From Streptomyces litmocidini (GTDB lineage: Bacteria > Actinomycetota > Actinomycetes > Streptomycetales > Streptomycetaceae), in the NCBI RefSeq assembly GCF_014649755.1, contig NZ_BMTQ01000016.1, forward strand, positions 62,001-126,000: a stretch of 64,000 nt of DNA, in the 5' to 3' direction. A model generated the notes under the pieces. The model was not told the DNA's origin, searched no databases, and saw only the letters and a list, made by a program, of their open reading frames with translations. The number at the start of each line of letters is the position of its first letter. The first letter of the stretch is position 1. Both the position numbers and the translations under genes were made by a program. Shown in pieces: positions 1-7,922 of this stretch.

Positions 1-72
1 GTGGCGAGCCGCCTGACCCGCCGTCGTTCCGAGGGGACGCGGCCGGGCGCGCGCGAGAAGGTGGGGGCATGA
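1..72 (+). CDS. C-terminal tail of an upstream gene (partial)
   Basis: Frame 1 is open from the first base and ends at a TGA at 70-72, giving about 23 residues rich in Arg, Ser and Gly. The stop overlaps the ATG of the Nudix gene (ATGA), so the two are translationally coupled. In streptomycetes this position is normally held by a type I signal peptidase gene downstream of rplS, so a signal peptidase tail is the best guess. That rests on gene order alone; no motif is left in the window. Confidence 0.5.
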   Translation: MASRLTRRRSEGTRPGAREKVGA

Positions 73-719
73 CGGGCGCGGAGGCTTCGGGGCCGGTGGC
101 GGAGCCGGGATCGGGGCCGATGGCGGAGCCGGAGCCGGTGCCGGAGCCGGGATCGGGACCGGTGGCGGAGTCGGAGCCGGTGCCGGGACCGGGGTCTTCG
201 GCGGGCCCGGAACCCGTACCGGACGCGGCCTCCGGACGGCGGCGGGTCGCCCGCGTCGTCCTGCTCGACCCGGACGACCGCCTCCTGCTCCTGCACGGCC
301 ACGAGCCCGAGGACCCGGACGACGCCTGGTGGTTCACCCCCGGCGGCGGCGTGGAGGGCGACGAGACCCGGGAGGAGGCGGCGCTCCGCGAACTCGCGGA
401 GGAGACCGGCATCACCGAGGTCGACCTCGGCCCCGTGCTCTGGAAGCGGTACTGCTCCTTCCCCTTCGCCGGGCGCCGCTGGGACCAGGACGAGTGGTAC
501 TACCTGGCCCGCCTCCGCGGGACGGAGACCGCACCCCGGGCGCGGGCCCTCACGGAACTGGAGACCCGGAGCCTCTCGGGGCTGAGATGGTGGACCTCCG
601 CCGAACTGTCGGCGGCCCGTGAGACGGTGTACCCGACCAGGCTCGCCGAGCTGCTGCGCACGCTGCTCGACGAGGGACCTCCGGGTGCGCCGGTGGTTCT
701 CGCCCCGGAAATCGTTTAG
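69..719 (+). CDS. Nudix hydrolase with Pro/Glu/Gly-rich N-terminal extension
   Basis: This 216-residue protein probably hydrolyses a nucleoside-diphosphate-linked substrate. The Nudix box lies at about residues 93-115: a GGG-V-E-G start, REEAALREL, then AEETG, matching GX5EX7REUXEEXGU with the metal-binding glutamates intact. Residues 1-57 are low-complexity repeats of the type EPVPEPGSGPVAE and look disordered, so the catalytic domain starts near residue 58. The ATG overlaps the preceding stop by 4 bases, which supports this start. A shorter form is possible, but no internal start is better placed. The substrate cannot be told from sequence. It sits just upstream of the DUF2469 gene in the conserved rplS-to-dprA neighbourhood. 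Confidence 0.85.
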   Translation: MTGAEASGPVAEPGSGPMAEPEPVPEPGSGPVAESEPVPGPGSSAGPEPVPDAASGRRRVARVVLLDPDDRLLLLHGHEPEDPDDAWWFTPGGGVEGDETREEAALRELAEETGITEVDLGPVLWKRYCSFPFAGRRWDQDEWYYLARLRGTETAPRARALTELETRSLSGLRWWTSAELSAARETVYPTRLAELLRTLLDEGPPGAPVVLAPEIV

Positions 720-774
720 GGGCGCGTACGACTGGCGCACAATAGGGGGACGCACGGCTGAAGGGGAACATGCC

Positions 775-1083
775 ATGAGCGCCGAGGACCTCGAGAAGTA
801 CGAGACCGAGATGGAGCTGAAGCTCTACCGGGAGTACCGCGACGTCGTCGGGCTGTTCAAATACGTGATCGAGACCGAACGACGCTTCTACCTCACCAAC
901 GACTACGAGATGCAGGTGCACTCGGTGCAGGGCGAGGTGTTCTTCGAGGTCAGCATGGCCGACGCCTGGGTCTGGGACATGTACAGGCCCGCCAGGTTCG
1001 TCAAGCAGGTCCGCGTCCTGACCTTCAAGGACGTGAACATCGAGGAACTCAACAAGAGCGACCTCGAACTCCCCGGCAGCTGA
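775..1083 (+). CDS. DUF2469 family protein
   Basis: The product is 102 residues, small and acidic, beginning MSAEDLEKYETEMELKLYRE. This is the highly conserved actinobacterial DUF2469 family, found almost always between a signal peptidase/RNase HII region and yraN. The start at 775 is preceded by AAGGGGAA about 8 bases upstream. An in-frame upstream extension to 619 would overlap the Nudix gene and has unrelated, Arg/Cys-rich composition, so it was rejected. No enzymatic motif is visible and the function is unknown. The protein ends with a charged tail (ELNKSDLELPGS). Confidence 0.9.
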   Translation: MSAEDLEKYETEMELKLYREYRDVVGLFKYVIETERRFYLTNDYEMQVHSVQGEVFFEVSMADAWVWDMYRPARFVKQVRVLTFKDVNIEELNKSDLELPGS

Positions 1084-1227
1084 GGCCGCACCCGCACCCA
1101 CGATCCGCGCCCCACCAGCCGAAACCACCCGCAAGGGTGAACGGGTTCTCCACAGACCCCGGGCCCTCCACAGCGCCGCACGCGGTCCACCCCGCTCCGT
1201 CACAGTCGGTGACGGAGGTGGTACCGC

Positions 1228-1593
1228 ATGAACAAGACCCAAGCCCTCGGGCGGTACGGGGAGGAGCTGGCGACCCGCCGGCTCACCGCGACCGGCATGC
1301 ACATCCTCGCCCGCAACTGGCGCTGCGGCCGGACCGGCGAGATCGACATCGTCGCCCGCGACGGCGACACCCTCGTCATCTGCGAGGTCAAGACCCGCCG
1401 CGACGGCCCCTACGCACACCCGATGGCCGCCGTCACACCCCGCAAGGCCGAGCGGCTCCGCCGCCTCGCCGCCTGCTGGCTCGACCGCAACGACACCCCG
1501 GCCCCCGCAGGCGGCGTCCGCATCGACCTCGTCGGCATCGTCCTGCCGCGCAAGGGCGCCCCCGTCCTCACCCACGCCCAGGGGGTGGCCTGA
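1228..1593 (+). CDS. YraN/UPF0102 family predicted endonuclease-fold protein
   Basis: The product is 121 residues with the restriction-endonuclease-like fold of the UPF0102 family. The signature is clear: GEIDIVARD around residues 38-45, then CEVKTRR at 52-58, giving the Asp40...Glu53-X-Lys55 arrangement of a PD-(D/E)XK site. A GGAGG at 1215-1219 precedes the ATG at good spacing. The stop codon overlaps the start of the ComM-type gene by one base (TGATG), so the two are coupled. The partner genes comM/yifB and dprA point to DNA processing or uptake, but the biochemical role of YraN is not established. Confidence 0.92.
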   Translation: MNKTQALGRYGEELATRRLTATGMHILARNWRCGRTGEIDIVARDGDTLVICEVKTRRDGPYAHPMAAVTPRKAERLRRLAACWLDRNDTPAPAGGVRIDLVGIVLPRKGAPVLTHAQGVA

Positions 1594-3206
1594 TGGGATT
1601 CGCCCGCACCTGCTCCGTCGCCCTCGTCGGCGTCGAAGGCGTCGTCGTCGAGGTCCAGGCAGACCTCGAACCCGGCGTCGCCGCCTTCACCCTCGTCGGC
1701 CTCCCCGACAAGAGCCTCAGCGAGAGCCGCGACCGGGTCCGCGCCGCCATCGTCAACTCCGGCGCCGAATGGCCCCAGAAGAAGCTGACCGTCGGCCTCA
1801 GCCCGGCCTCCGTCCCCAAGGGCGGCAGCGGATTCGACCTGGCCGTCGCCGCGGCCGTCCTCGGCGCCGCCGAGCGGATCGACCCCCGCACCATCGCCGA
1901 CCTCGTCCTCATCGGAGAACTCGGCCTCGACGGACGCGTCCGGCCCGTCCGCGGCGTCCTCCCCGCCGTCCTCGCCGCAGCCGAAGCCGGATACAGCCAG
2001 GTCGTCGTCCCCGAACAGACCGCAGGCGAGGCCTCCCTCGTCCCCGGCGTCTCCGTCCTCGGCGTCCGCACCCTCCGCCAGCTGATCGCCGTCCTCACCG
2101 ACGAACCCGTCCCCGACGAGGAAGCCGGCGAAGAAGGCCGGCCCGACGCCATGCTCGCCGGACTCCTCGTCCCCGGCGCCGGCATCGGCACCGGCCTCGC
2201 CGCCGAACCCACCGAAGGACCCGACCTCGCCGACGTCGCCGGCCAGCACCGCGCCCGCCTCGCCCTGGAAGTCGCTGCGGCGGGCGGCCACCACCTGCTC
2301 CTCTCCGGCCCACCGGGCGCGGGGAAGACCATGCTGGCCGAGCGCCTCCCCGGCATCCTCCCGCCCCTCACCCGGCAGGAATCCCTGGAAGTCACCGCCG
2401 TCCACTCCGTCGCCGGCATCCTCCCGCCCGGCGAACCCCTCGTCCGCCGCGCCCCCTACTGCGCACCCCACCACTCCGCCACCATGCAGTCCCTCGTCGG
2501 CGGCGGCAACGGCCTCCCCAGGCCCGGCGCCGTGTCCCTGGCCCACCGCGGCGTACTGTTCCTGGACGAAGCCCCGGAGTTCTCCGGCAAGGCCCTCGAC
2601 GCGCTCCGCCAGCCCCTCGAATCCGGACACGTCGTCATCGCCCGCGCCGCCGGCGTCGTCCGCCTCCCCGCCCGCTTCCTCCTCGCCCTCGCCGCCAACC
2701 CCTGCCCCTGCGGCCGGCACACCCTGTACGGCGCCGGATGCGAATGCCCCGCCTCCCTCGTCCGCCGCTACCAGGCACGGCTCTCCGGACCCCTGCTCGA
2801 CCGCGTCGACCTCCGCGTGGAAGTCGAACCCGTCACCCGCGCCGACCTCCTCGGACGGAGCGGCCGGGGCGAGACCACCGCCGCCGTCGCCGCCCGGGTC
2901 CACGAAGCCCGGACCAGGGCCGCCGCCCGCCTCGCGGACACCCCCTGGAGGACGAACAGCGAGATCCCCGGACACGAGCTCCGCACCCGCCACCTCGCCG
3001 CACCCGGCGCCCTCGCCACCGCCGAGCGCGACATCGAGCGCGGACTCCTCACCGCCCGCGGCCTCGACCGGGTCCTCCGCGTCGCCTGGACCGTCGCCGA
3101 CCTCGCCGGACACGACCGACCCGACAGCCAGGACATCGCCCTCGCCCTCGAACTGCGCACCGGCGTCGCCCGCGGCGTACCCGCCGGAGCGGGGGCGCCC
3201 GCATGA
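1593..3206 (+). CDS. YifB/ComM family AAA+ ATPase (magnesium-chelatase-like)
   Basis: The product is 537 residues. The N-terminal ChlI-like domain (about 1-175) holds the family pattern of alternating beta strands with PDKSLSESRDRVRAA near residue 35. The AAA+ domain has Walker A GPPGAGKT at about residue 240, Walker B VLFLDEAPEF at about 325, and a Cys-rich insert (NPCPCG...GCECP) near 370. The C-terminal Mg-chelatase subdomain contains the LSGPLLDRVDL stretch. In naturally competent bacteria ComM is a branch-migration helicase that helps integrate DNA. The streptomycete role is unproven. The start overlaps yraN by one base and the end overlaps dprA by four, so yraN-comM-dprA read as one operon. 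Confidence 0.93.
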   Translation: MGFARTCSVALVGVEGVVVEVQADLEPGVAAFTLVGLPDKSLSESRDRVRAAIVNSGAEWPQKKLTVGLSPASVPKGGSGFDLAVAAAVLGAAERIDPRTIADLVLIGELGLDGRVRPVRGVLPAVLAAAEAGYSQVVVPEQTAGEASLVPGVSVLGVRTLRQLIAVLTDEPVPDEEAGEEGRPDAMLAGLLVPGAGIGTGLAAEPTEGPDLADVAGQHRARLALEVAAAGGHHLLLSGPPGAGKTMLAERLPGILPPLTRQESLEVTAVHSVAGILPPGEPLVRRAPYCAPHHSATMQSLVGGGNGLPRPGAVSLAHRGVLFLDEAPEFSGKALDALRQPLESGHVVIARAAGVVRLPARFLLALAANPCPCGRHTLYGAGCECPASLVRRYQARLSGPLLDRVDLRVEVEPVTRADLLGRSGRGETTAAVAARVHEARTRAAARLADTPWRTNSEIPGHELRTRHLAAPGALATAERDIERGLLTARGLDRVLRVAWTVADLAGHDRPDSQDIALALELRTGVARGVPAGAGAPA

Positions 3207-4423
3207 CCACCGACCCCACCCTCGCCCCCACGTCCCCGAGCAGCCCCACCGCCCCGCCCGCCCCCGTCGCCCCCACCCGAGAACACCTGGCCCGCGCCGC
3301 CCTCAGCCGCGCCGTCGAACCCGGCGACGAACACGCCGGCCGATGGCTCCGCCAGTACGGCGCCACCGGCTTCCTCGACCGCCTCCTCCACGCCGGGGAC
3401 GACACCGCCCCCTTCCCCGGCACCGGAGCCACACGCGTCGCCTCCTGGCGACGACGCGCCACCGCCGCCCGCCCCGACCACGACCTCGACGCCGTCCACG
3501 CCCTCGGCGGCCGCTTCCTCGTCCCCGGCGACCCCGAATGGCCGCGTCAACTCGACGACCTCAAAGACGCCCGCCCCATCGGCCTCTGGGTCCGCGGCCC
3601 CGCCGACCTGCGCACCTGGGCCCTGCGCTCCGTCGCCCTCGTCGGCGCCCGCGCCTGTACCCCGTACGGCGCCCACACCGCCGCCGACCTCGCCGCCGGC
3701 CTCAGCCGGCAGGGCTGGGTCATCGTCTCCGGAGCCGCCTACGGCATCGACGGCGCCGCCCACCGGGGCGCCCTCGCCGCCGGCGGCGCCACCGTCGCCG
3801 TCCTCGCCTGCGGCGTCGACACCCCCTACCCCCGCGGCCACGACCGGCTCATCCGACGCATCGCGGAACAAGGCCTCGTCGTCGGCGAGCTGCCGCCCGA
3901 CAGCCACCCCACACCCAGCCGCTTCATCCTCCGCAACCGCGTCATCGCCGCCCTCACCCGAGGAACGGTCGTCGTCGAGGCCCGGCACCGCAGCGGCTCC
4001 CTCGTCACCGCCCGCGCCGCCGGACGCCTCGGCCGCCACACCATGGGCGTCCCCGGCCCCGTCACCAGCGCACTCTCCGCCGGCGTCCACGAACTCCTGC
4101 GCGGCGACGCCACCCTCGTCACCGACGTCGACGAGATCGTCGAACTCGTCGGAGACATCGGCCAGCTCGCCCCCGCACGCCGGGGCCCCGTCCTGCCCCG
4201 CGACCTCCTCGCCCCCGCCACCGCGCACGTCCTCGAAGCGGTACCCGCCCGCGGCCCCACCCCCACCACCGTCATCGCCCGCCGCGCCGGAACCACCCCC
4301 GACGACACCCTCGCCAAGCTGTACGAACTCCACGCGCTCGGCTTCGTCGAGCGGTACGGGGAGGGATGGAGGTTGACGAACACCGCCACGGAAGCGTCGA
4401 ACGCGCGGCGAGGCGGTCCTTGA
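3203..4423 (+). CDS. dprA: DNA-processing protein DprA
   Basis: The product is 406 residues. DprA loads RecA on single-stranded DNA in transforming bacteria; its job in Streptomyces is less clear. The Rossmann-fold core spans roughly residues 140-330, with VGARACTPYG, the SGAAYGIDGAAH stretch and the RNRVIAALTRGTVVVEA block, all typical of the family. A C-terminal winged-helix-like segment follows a linker after residue 330. The first 30 residues are Pro/Thr-rich. The ATG at 3203 overlaps the comM stop (ATGA). The final codons run directly into the region upstream of whiG, a conserved streptomycete arrangement. Confidence 0.95.
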   Translation: MTTDPTLAPTSPSSPTAPPAPVAPTREHLARAALSRAVEPGDEHAGRWLRQYGATGFLDRLLHAGDDTAPFPGTGATRVASWRRRATAARPDHDLDAVHALGGRFLVPGDPEWPRQLDDLKDARPIGLWVRGPADLRTWALRSVALVGARACTPYGAHTAADLAAGLSRQGWVIVSGAAYGIDGAAHRGALAAGGATVAVLACGVDTPYPRGHDRLIRRIAEQGLVVGELPPDSHPTPSRFILRNRVIAALTRGTVVVEARHRSGSLVTARAAGRLGRHTMGVPGPVTSALSAGVHELLRGDATLVTDVDEIVELVGDIGQLAPARRGPVLPRDLLAPATAHVLEAVPARGPTPTTVIARRAGTTPDDTLAKLYELHALGFVERYGEGWRLTNTATEASNARRGGP

Positions 4424-4662
4424 CCCGGAGCATTCGGGTGAAAGGGTGCTGGAGATGAACAACCGAGTTCTCTCGGCCGCGACCGGGGGGCCGACACGCG
4501 CCACGGCCCCGGTTCGAAGATGTGGCCGACGGCGTCCACCCGGAGCGGCGCGATCCGCCGGTGTTCGCGCACCGCGACAGTCCACTCACGCTACGCTCAC
4601 CAGGATTCCCTCCAGGACACCCGCACCGACACACCCGACAGCAGAACGGCTCAAGGCAACGC

Positions 4663-5499
4663 ATGCCCCAGCACACCTCCGGGTCTGACCGCGCTGCGGT
4701 GCCCCCAGCAGCCCGGGGCACCGTGCGACCGTCCGCACCGACCTCGCTCGACGAGCTGTGGCGCTCGTACAAGGACACCGGCGACGAGCGGCTGCGGGAG
4801 CAGCTGATCCTGCACTACTCGCCGCTCGTCAAATACGTCGCAGGACGGGTCAGCGTGGGACTGCCGTCCAACGTGGAGCAGGCCGACTTCGTCTCCTCCG
4901 GGGTCTTCGGCCTCATCGACGCCATCGAGAAGTTCGACGTCGAGCGCGCGATCAAGTTCGAGACGTACGCCATCACCCGCATCCGCGGCGCCATGATCGA
5001 CGAACTCCGCGCCCTGGACTGGATCCCGCGCTCCGTCCGCCAGAAGGCCCGCAACGTCGAGCGCGCCTACGCCACCCTCGAAGCCCAGCTCCGGCGCACC
5101 CCCTCCGAGAGCGAGGTCGCCGCGGAGATGGACATCACGCTGGAGGAACTGCACGCCGTCTTCAGCCAGTTGTCCCTGGCGAACGTGGTCGCCCTCGAAG
5201 AGCTGCTGCACGTCGGAGGCGAGGGCGGCGACCGCCTCTCCCTCATGGACACCCTCGAGGACACCGCCGCCGACAACCCCGTCGAGGTCGCCGAGGACCG
5301 CGAGCTGCGCCGACTGCTCGCCCGCGCCATCAACACGCTCCCCGAACGGGAGAAGACCGTCGTCACGCTCTACTACTACGAGGGCCTGACCCTCGCCGAG
5401 ATCGGCCACGTCCTCGGCGTCACCGAGAGCCGCGTCAGCCAGATCCACACCAAGTCCGTCCTGCAGCTCCGCGCCAAGCTGGCCGACGTCGGCCGCTGA
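4663..5499 (+). CDS. whiG: RNA polymerase sigma factor WhiG (FliA family)
   Basis: The product is 278 residues beginning MPQHTSGSD, the start of known streptomycete WhiG proteins, so the longer in-frame extension to 4522 was rejected. WhiG commits aerial hyphae to sporulation. Region 2 (about residues 25-100) includes LILHYSPLVKYVAGRVSVGL and the DAIEKFD...FETYAITRIRGAM core. Region 3 follows. Region 4.2 holds the helix-turn-helix LAEIGHVLGVTESRVSQIH near residue 250. The 239-base gap after dprA contains no supported gene and presumably holds the promoter. A TACGCT hexamer at 4592-4597 is -10-like but has no convincing -35 partner. Confidence 0.97.
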   Translation: MPQHTSGSDRAAVPPAARGTVRPSAPTSLDELWRSYKDTGDERLREQLILHYSPLVKYVAGRVSVGLPSNVEQADFVSSGVFGLIDAIEKFDVERAIKFETYAITRIRGAMIDELRALDWIPRSVRQKARNVERAYATLEAQLRRTPSESEVAAEMDITLEELHAVFSQLSLANVVALEELLHVGGEGGDRLSLMDTLEDTAADNPVEVAEDRELRRLLARAINTLPEREKTVVTLYYYEGLTLAEIGHVLGVTESRVSQIHTKSVLQLRAKLADVGR

Positions 5500-5515
5500 C
5501 CTTGCGGGCCGGTCG

Positions 5516-5521
5516 TACAGT
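5516..5521 (+). promoter_or_regulatory. -10-like hexamer placing a possible leaderless start on the TetR gene
   Basis: TACAGT ends six bases before the GTG at 5528, and no Shine-Dalgarno sequence lies between. This is the geometry of a leaderless streptomycete transcript. No good -35 is visible, so confidence is limited. Confidence 0.4.
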
Positions 5522-5527
5522 GGAGCC

Positions 5528-6118
5528 GTGCCCAGGATTCGAGCGGCCTCGGTGGCCGAGCACCGGACGATGCAGCGCGGCGCCCTCCTGGACGCCGCGC
5601 GTTCCCTGCTGTCCGAGGGCGGTACGGAGGCGCTGACCTTCCCCGCCCTCGCCGAGCGCACGGGCCTGGCCCGCTCGTCGGTCTACGAGTACTTCCGGTC
5701 CCGCGCCGCCGTCGTCGAAGAGCTCTGCGCCGTCGACTTCCCCCTCTGGGCCGCCGAGGTCGAAGCGGCCATGGCCGGCGCCGAGACGCCGCGCGGCAAG
5801 GTCGAGGCGTACGTCCGCACCCAGCTCGACCTCGTCGGGGACCGGCGCCACCGGGCCGTCGTCGCCATCTCGGCGAGCGAACTGGACGACGGCGCCCGCG
5901 AGAAGATCCGCGCGGCCCACGGCGGACTCATCGCCATGATCGTCGAAGCCCTCGCCGCCCTGGGCCAGCCCCAGCCCCGCCTGGGCGCCATGCTCCTCCA
6001 GGGCGTCGTCGACGCCGCCGTCCGCCGCATCGAGCTCGGCGCGGCCGAAGACCCCGCGGACATCGCCGAGGCGGCGGTCGCGATGGCACTCCACGGCGTC
6101 GCCGGCCCCCAGGCCTGA
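5528..6118 (+). CDS. TetR family transcriptional regulator downstream of whiG
   Basis: The product is 196 residues. The DNA-binding domain spans about 13-60: MQRGALLDAARSLLSEGG, then the helix-turn-helix LTFPALAERTGLARSSVYEYF. The C-terminal ligand/dimer domain is Ala-rich and has no recognisable ligand signature. The GTG start lies 28 bases after the whiG stop and six bases after a -10-like hexamer, so it may be transcribed separately as a leaderless mRNA as well as by read-through. The regulated genes are not evident from the neighbourhood. The gene is conserved in position after whiG in streptomycetes. Confidence 0.9.
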   Translation: MPRIRAASVAEHRTMQRGALLDAARSLLSEGGTEALTFPALAERTGLARSSVYEYFRSRAAVVEELCAVDFPLWAAEVEAAMAGAETPRGKVEAYVRTQLDLVGDRRHRAVVAISASELDDGAREKIRAAHGGLIAMIVEALAALGQPQPRLGAMLLQGVVDAAVRRIELGAAEDPADIAEAAVAMALHGVAGPQA

Positions 6119-6140
6119 CCGGTCGATCCAATCGACGGGG

Positions 6141-6206
6141 CTCCCCCCGCCCCCTCCCTCCCCGCCCCCCCCGCTCCCCGCCCCCCTGCCCCTCCCTCCC
6201 CCCCCC
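6141..6206. repeat. Cytosine-rich homopolymer tract between convergent genes
   Basis: Sixty-six bases are almost pure cytosine on the plus strand, with many runs of 4-8 C. The minus strand could form G-quadruplexes. The tract separates the 3' end of the TetR gene from the 3' end of the M23 gene, so it may help end transcription or simply be a slippage-prone tract. Confidence 0.55.
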
Positions 6207-6215
6207 GGTTCGTGT

Positions 6216-6665
6216 TCAGTTTCTGAGGGGGAGCAGGCGTGACGGGGGCCTCCTCGTCAGGAGGAGGGGGTTCAGGTACTCCTCGCCCCTGAGGAGGCCC
6301 CAGTGGAGACAGGCCGCGGGGCAGTGGGTGTTCTCCGTGACCCGGGCGATCGGTGTGCCCGGTGAGACCCGGCTGCCGGGCGGTACCAGCGGGGTCACCG
6401 GGGTGAAGGTCGTGCGCAGTGGGGGAGCGCCCGTGCCCGGGAGGGTGAGGGTGACGGCGCCGCGGCCGCCCACCGGGCCCGCGAAGGTGACCGTGCCGGC
6501 GGCCGGGGCGAGCACGGGGGTGCCCGGGGGCGCGGCGAGGTCGACACCGCGGTGACCGGCGGCGTACGGGCCGGGCGGGGGCTGCCAGCCGCGGAGGATC
6601 TCCGGCGGGGGCGGGCCCACCGGCCACAGGAGGGTCAGGGCGAGGAACACGGTCGTCAGATGCAT
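6216..6665 (-). CDS. M23/LytM-like exported protein, possibly catalytically impaired
   Basis: The product is 149 residues. It starts at the ATG at 6665 with a hydrophobic export signal (MHLTTVFLALTLLWPVG). The rest is a single M23 (LytM) beta-sheet domain with the zinc motif HRGVD near residues 55-59 and AAGTVTFAGPVGGRG typical of the fold. The second zinc motif, normally HXH, reads CLH (about residues 126-128). The ligand histidine is present, but the first His, which assists catalysis in LytM, is replaced by Cys. Such proteins may bind peptidoglycan or regulate other enzymes rather than cut. A longer in-frame start at 6776 would put Pro/Arg-rich residues before the signal peptide and was rejected. 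The gene is divergent from rpsB. Confidence 0.85.
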   Translation of the reverse strand: MHLTTVFLALTLLWPVGPPPPEILRGWQPPPGPYAAGHRGVDLAAPPGTPVLAPAAGTVTFAGPVGGRGAVTLTLPGTGAPPLRTTFTPVTPLVPPGSRVSPGTPIARVTENTHCPAACLHWGLLRGEEYLNPLLLTRRPPSRLLPLRN

Positions 6666-6740
6666 GGGGGAAGGTTCTCCCGGCCGCGGGGACCGGGGGA
6701 GCCGCGGACGGTATCTGTGGATCGGTCGCCCGTTGTGGAC

Positions 6741-6759
6741 AGCGCCGTCACCCGGCGCT
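6741..6759 (+). promoter_or_regulatory. Short inverted repeat in the rpsB upstream region
   Basis: AGCGCCG and CGGCGCT are separated by five bases. The element lies in the 255-base gap between the divergent M23 gene and rpsB, which must hold the rpsB-tsf promoter and leader. No protein-coding signal is seen in the gap. A role in leader regulation or operator binding is only a possibility. Confidence 0.3.
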
Positions 6760-6920
6760 CCCGGGGTCCCGTACACTTCCTATGGCGACTCGGGTCACCG
6801 GGTCGACTTCGCACGCCCCGCCACTTGTCCTCGAGGCGGGTGGCAGCGCCTTTCGGTCCTTCGTGGCACGGCGCGCCGGGGCGTCAGGAACACAACCGAG
6901 AAACTCAAGGAGATACGGCC

Positions 6921-7820
6921 ATGGCCGTCGTCACGATGCGGGAGCTGCTGGAGAGCGGCGTCCACTTCGGTCACCAGACCCGTCGCTGGAACCCGAAGAT
7001 GAAGCGCTTCATCTTCACCGAGCGCAACGGCATCTACATCATCGACCTGCTCCAGTCGCTGTCGTACATCGACCGCGCCTACGAGTTCGTCAAGGAGACC
7101 GTCGCGCACGGCGGCTCCATCATGTTCGTCGGTACGAAGAAGCAGGCCCAGGAGGCCATCGCCGAGCAGGCGACGCGTGTCGGCATGCCGTACGTCAACC
7201 AGCGTTGGCTCGGTGGCATGCTCACCAACTTCTCCACCGTCTACAAGCGTCTGCAGCGCCTCAAGGAGCTCGAGCAGATCGACTTCGAGGACGTCGCCGC
7301 CTCGGGTCTCACCAAGAAGGAGCTCCTGGTCCTCTCCCGCGAGAAGGCCAAGCTGGAGAAGACCCTCGGTGGTATCCGCGAGATGCAGAAGGTGCCGAGC
7401 GCCGTCTGGATCGTCGACACCAAGAAGGAGCACATCGCCGTCGGTGAGGCGCGCAAGCTCCACATCCCGGTCGTCGCGATCCTCGACACCAACTGCGACC
7501 CCGACGAGGTCGACTACAAGATCCCGGGCAACGACGACGCGATCCGCTCCGTCACCCTGCTCACCCGCGTGATCGCCGACGCCGTCGCCGAGGGCCTCAT
7601 CGCCCGTTCCGGCGCCGCGACCGGCGACTCGAAGCCGGGCGAGAAGGCCCAGGGCGAGCCGCTCGCCGAGTGGGAGCGCGACCTGCTCGAGGGCGAGAAG
7701 AAGGCTGACGAGGCCGCCGAGGCCCCGGCCGAGGCCCCCGCCGCCGAGGCCGCCGAGACCGAGGCCGCCCCGGCCGAGGCCGCCGCCGAGGCTCCGGCCG
7801 CGGACGCCGAGCAGGCCTGA
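6921..7820 (+). CDS. rpsB: 30S ribosomal protein S2
   Basis: The product is 299 residues, MAVVTMRELLESGVHFGHQT onwards, the universal S2 start. Family blocks include RWNPKMKRFIFTERNGIYIIDL, the FVGTKKQAQEAI stretch and VVAILDTNCDPDEVDYKIPGNDDAIR. After about residue 240 there is an Ala/Glu-rich acidic tail, common in actinobacteria and absent from E. coli S2. An AAGGAG Shine-Dalgarno at 6907-6912 supports the start at 6921; in-frame extension to 6552 was rejected. It is followed by tsf after a hairpin, the standard bacterial order. Confidence 0.98.
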   Translation: MAVVTMRELLESGVHFGHQTRRWNPKMKRFIFTERNGIYIIDLLQSLSYIDRAYEFVKETVAHGGSIMFVGTKKQAQEAIAEQATRVGMPYVNQRWLGGMLTNFSTVYKRLQRLKELEQIDFEDVAASGLTKKELLVLSREKAKLEKTLGGIREMQKVPSAVWIVDTKKEHIAVGEARKLHIPVVAILDTNCDPDEVDYKIPGNDDAIRSVTLLTRVIADAVAEGLIARSGAATGDSKPGEKAQGEPLAEWERDLLEGEKKADEAAEAPAEAPAAEAAETEAAPAEAAAEAPAADAEQA

Positions 7821-7842
7821 CCCTCCAGGACCTTCGGGTGAC

Positions 7843-7873
7843 GACGGCGGGGGCCCACGAAGCCCCCGCCGTC
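7843..7873 (+). terminator. Hairpin between rpsB and tsf
   Basis: A perfect 12-base-pair stem (GACGGCGGGGGC pairing with its complement) encloses a seven-base loop. There is no T-tract, as is usual for streptomycete terminators. It probably sets the S2 to EF-Ts ratio by partial termination or protects the rpsB 3' end. Confidence 0.75.
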
Positions 7874-7922
7874 CACCCGTGGACCCGCCCGATCTTTCAG
7901 ACTTCGAGAGAGAAACAGACTC

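Noticed and set aside
1410..3113. 567-residue open frame on the minus strand through comM
   Set aside because: Gly/Asp/Glu-rich shadow of the plus-strand gene, caused by GC bias; no motif or ribosome site.
2768..4585. 605-residue minus-strand frame over comM and dprA
   Set aside because: Composition typical of an antisense shadow; the plus strand carries clear families.
4446..4688. 80-residue frame between dprA and whiG
   Set aside because: Arg/Thr/Pro-rich with no ribosome site and no family; it overlaps the whiG start.
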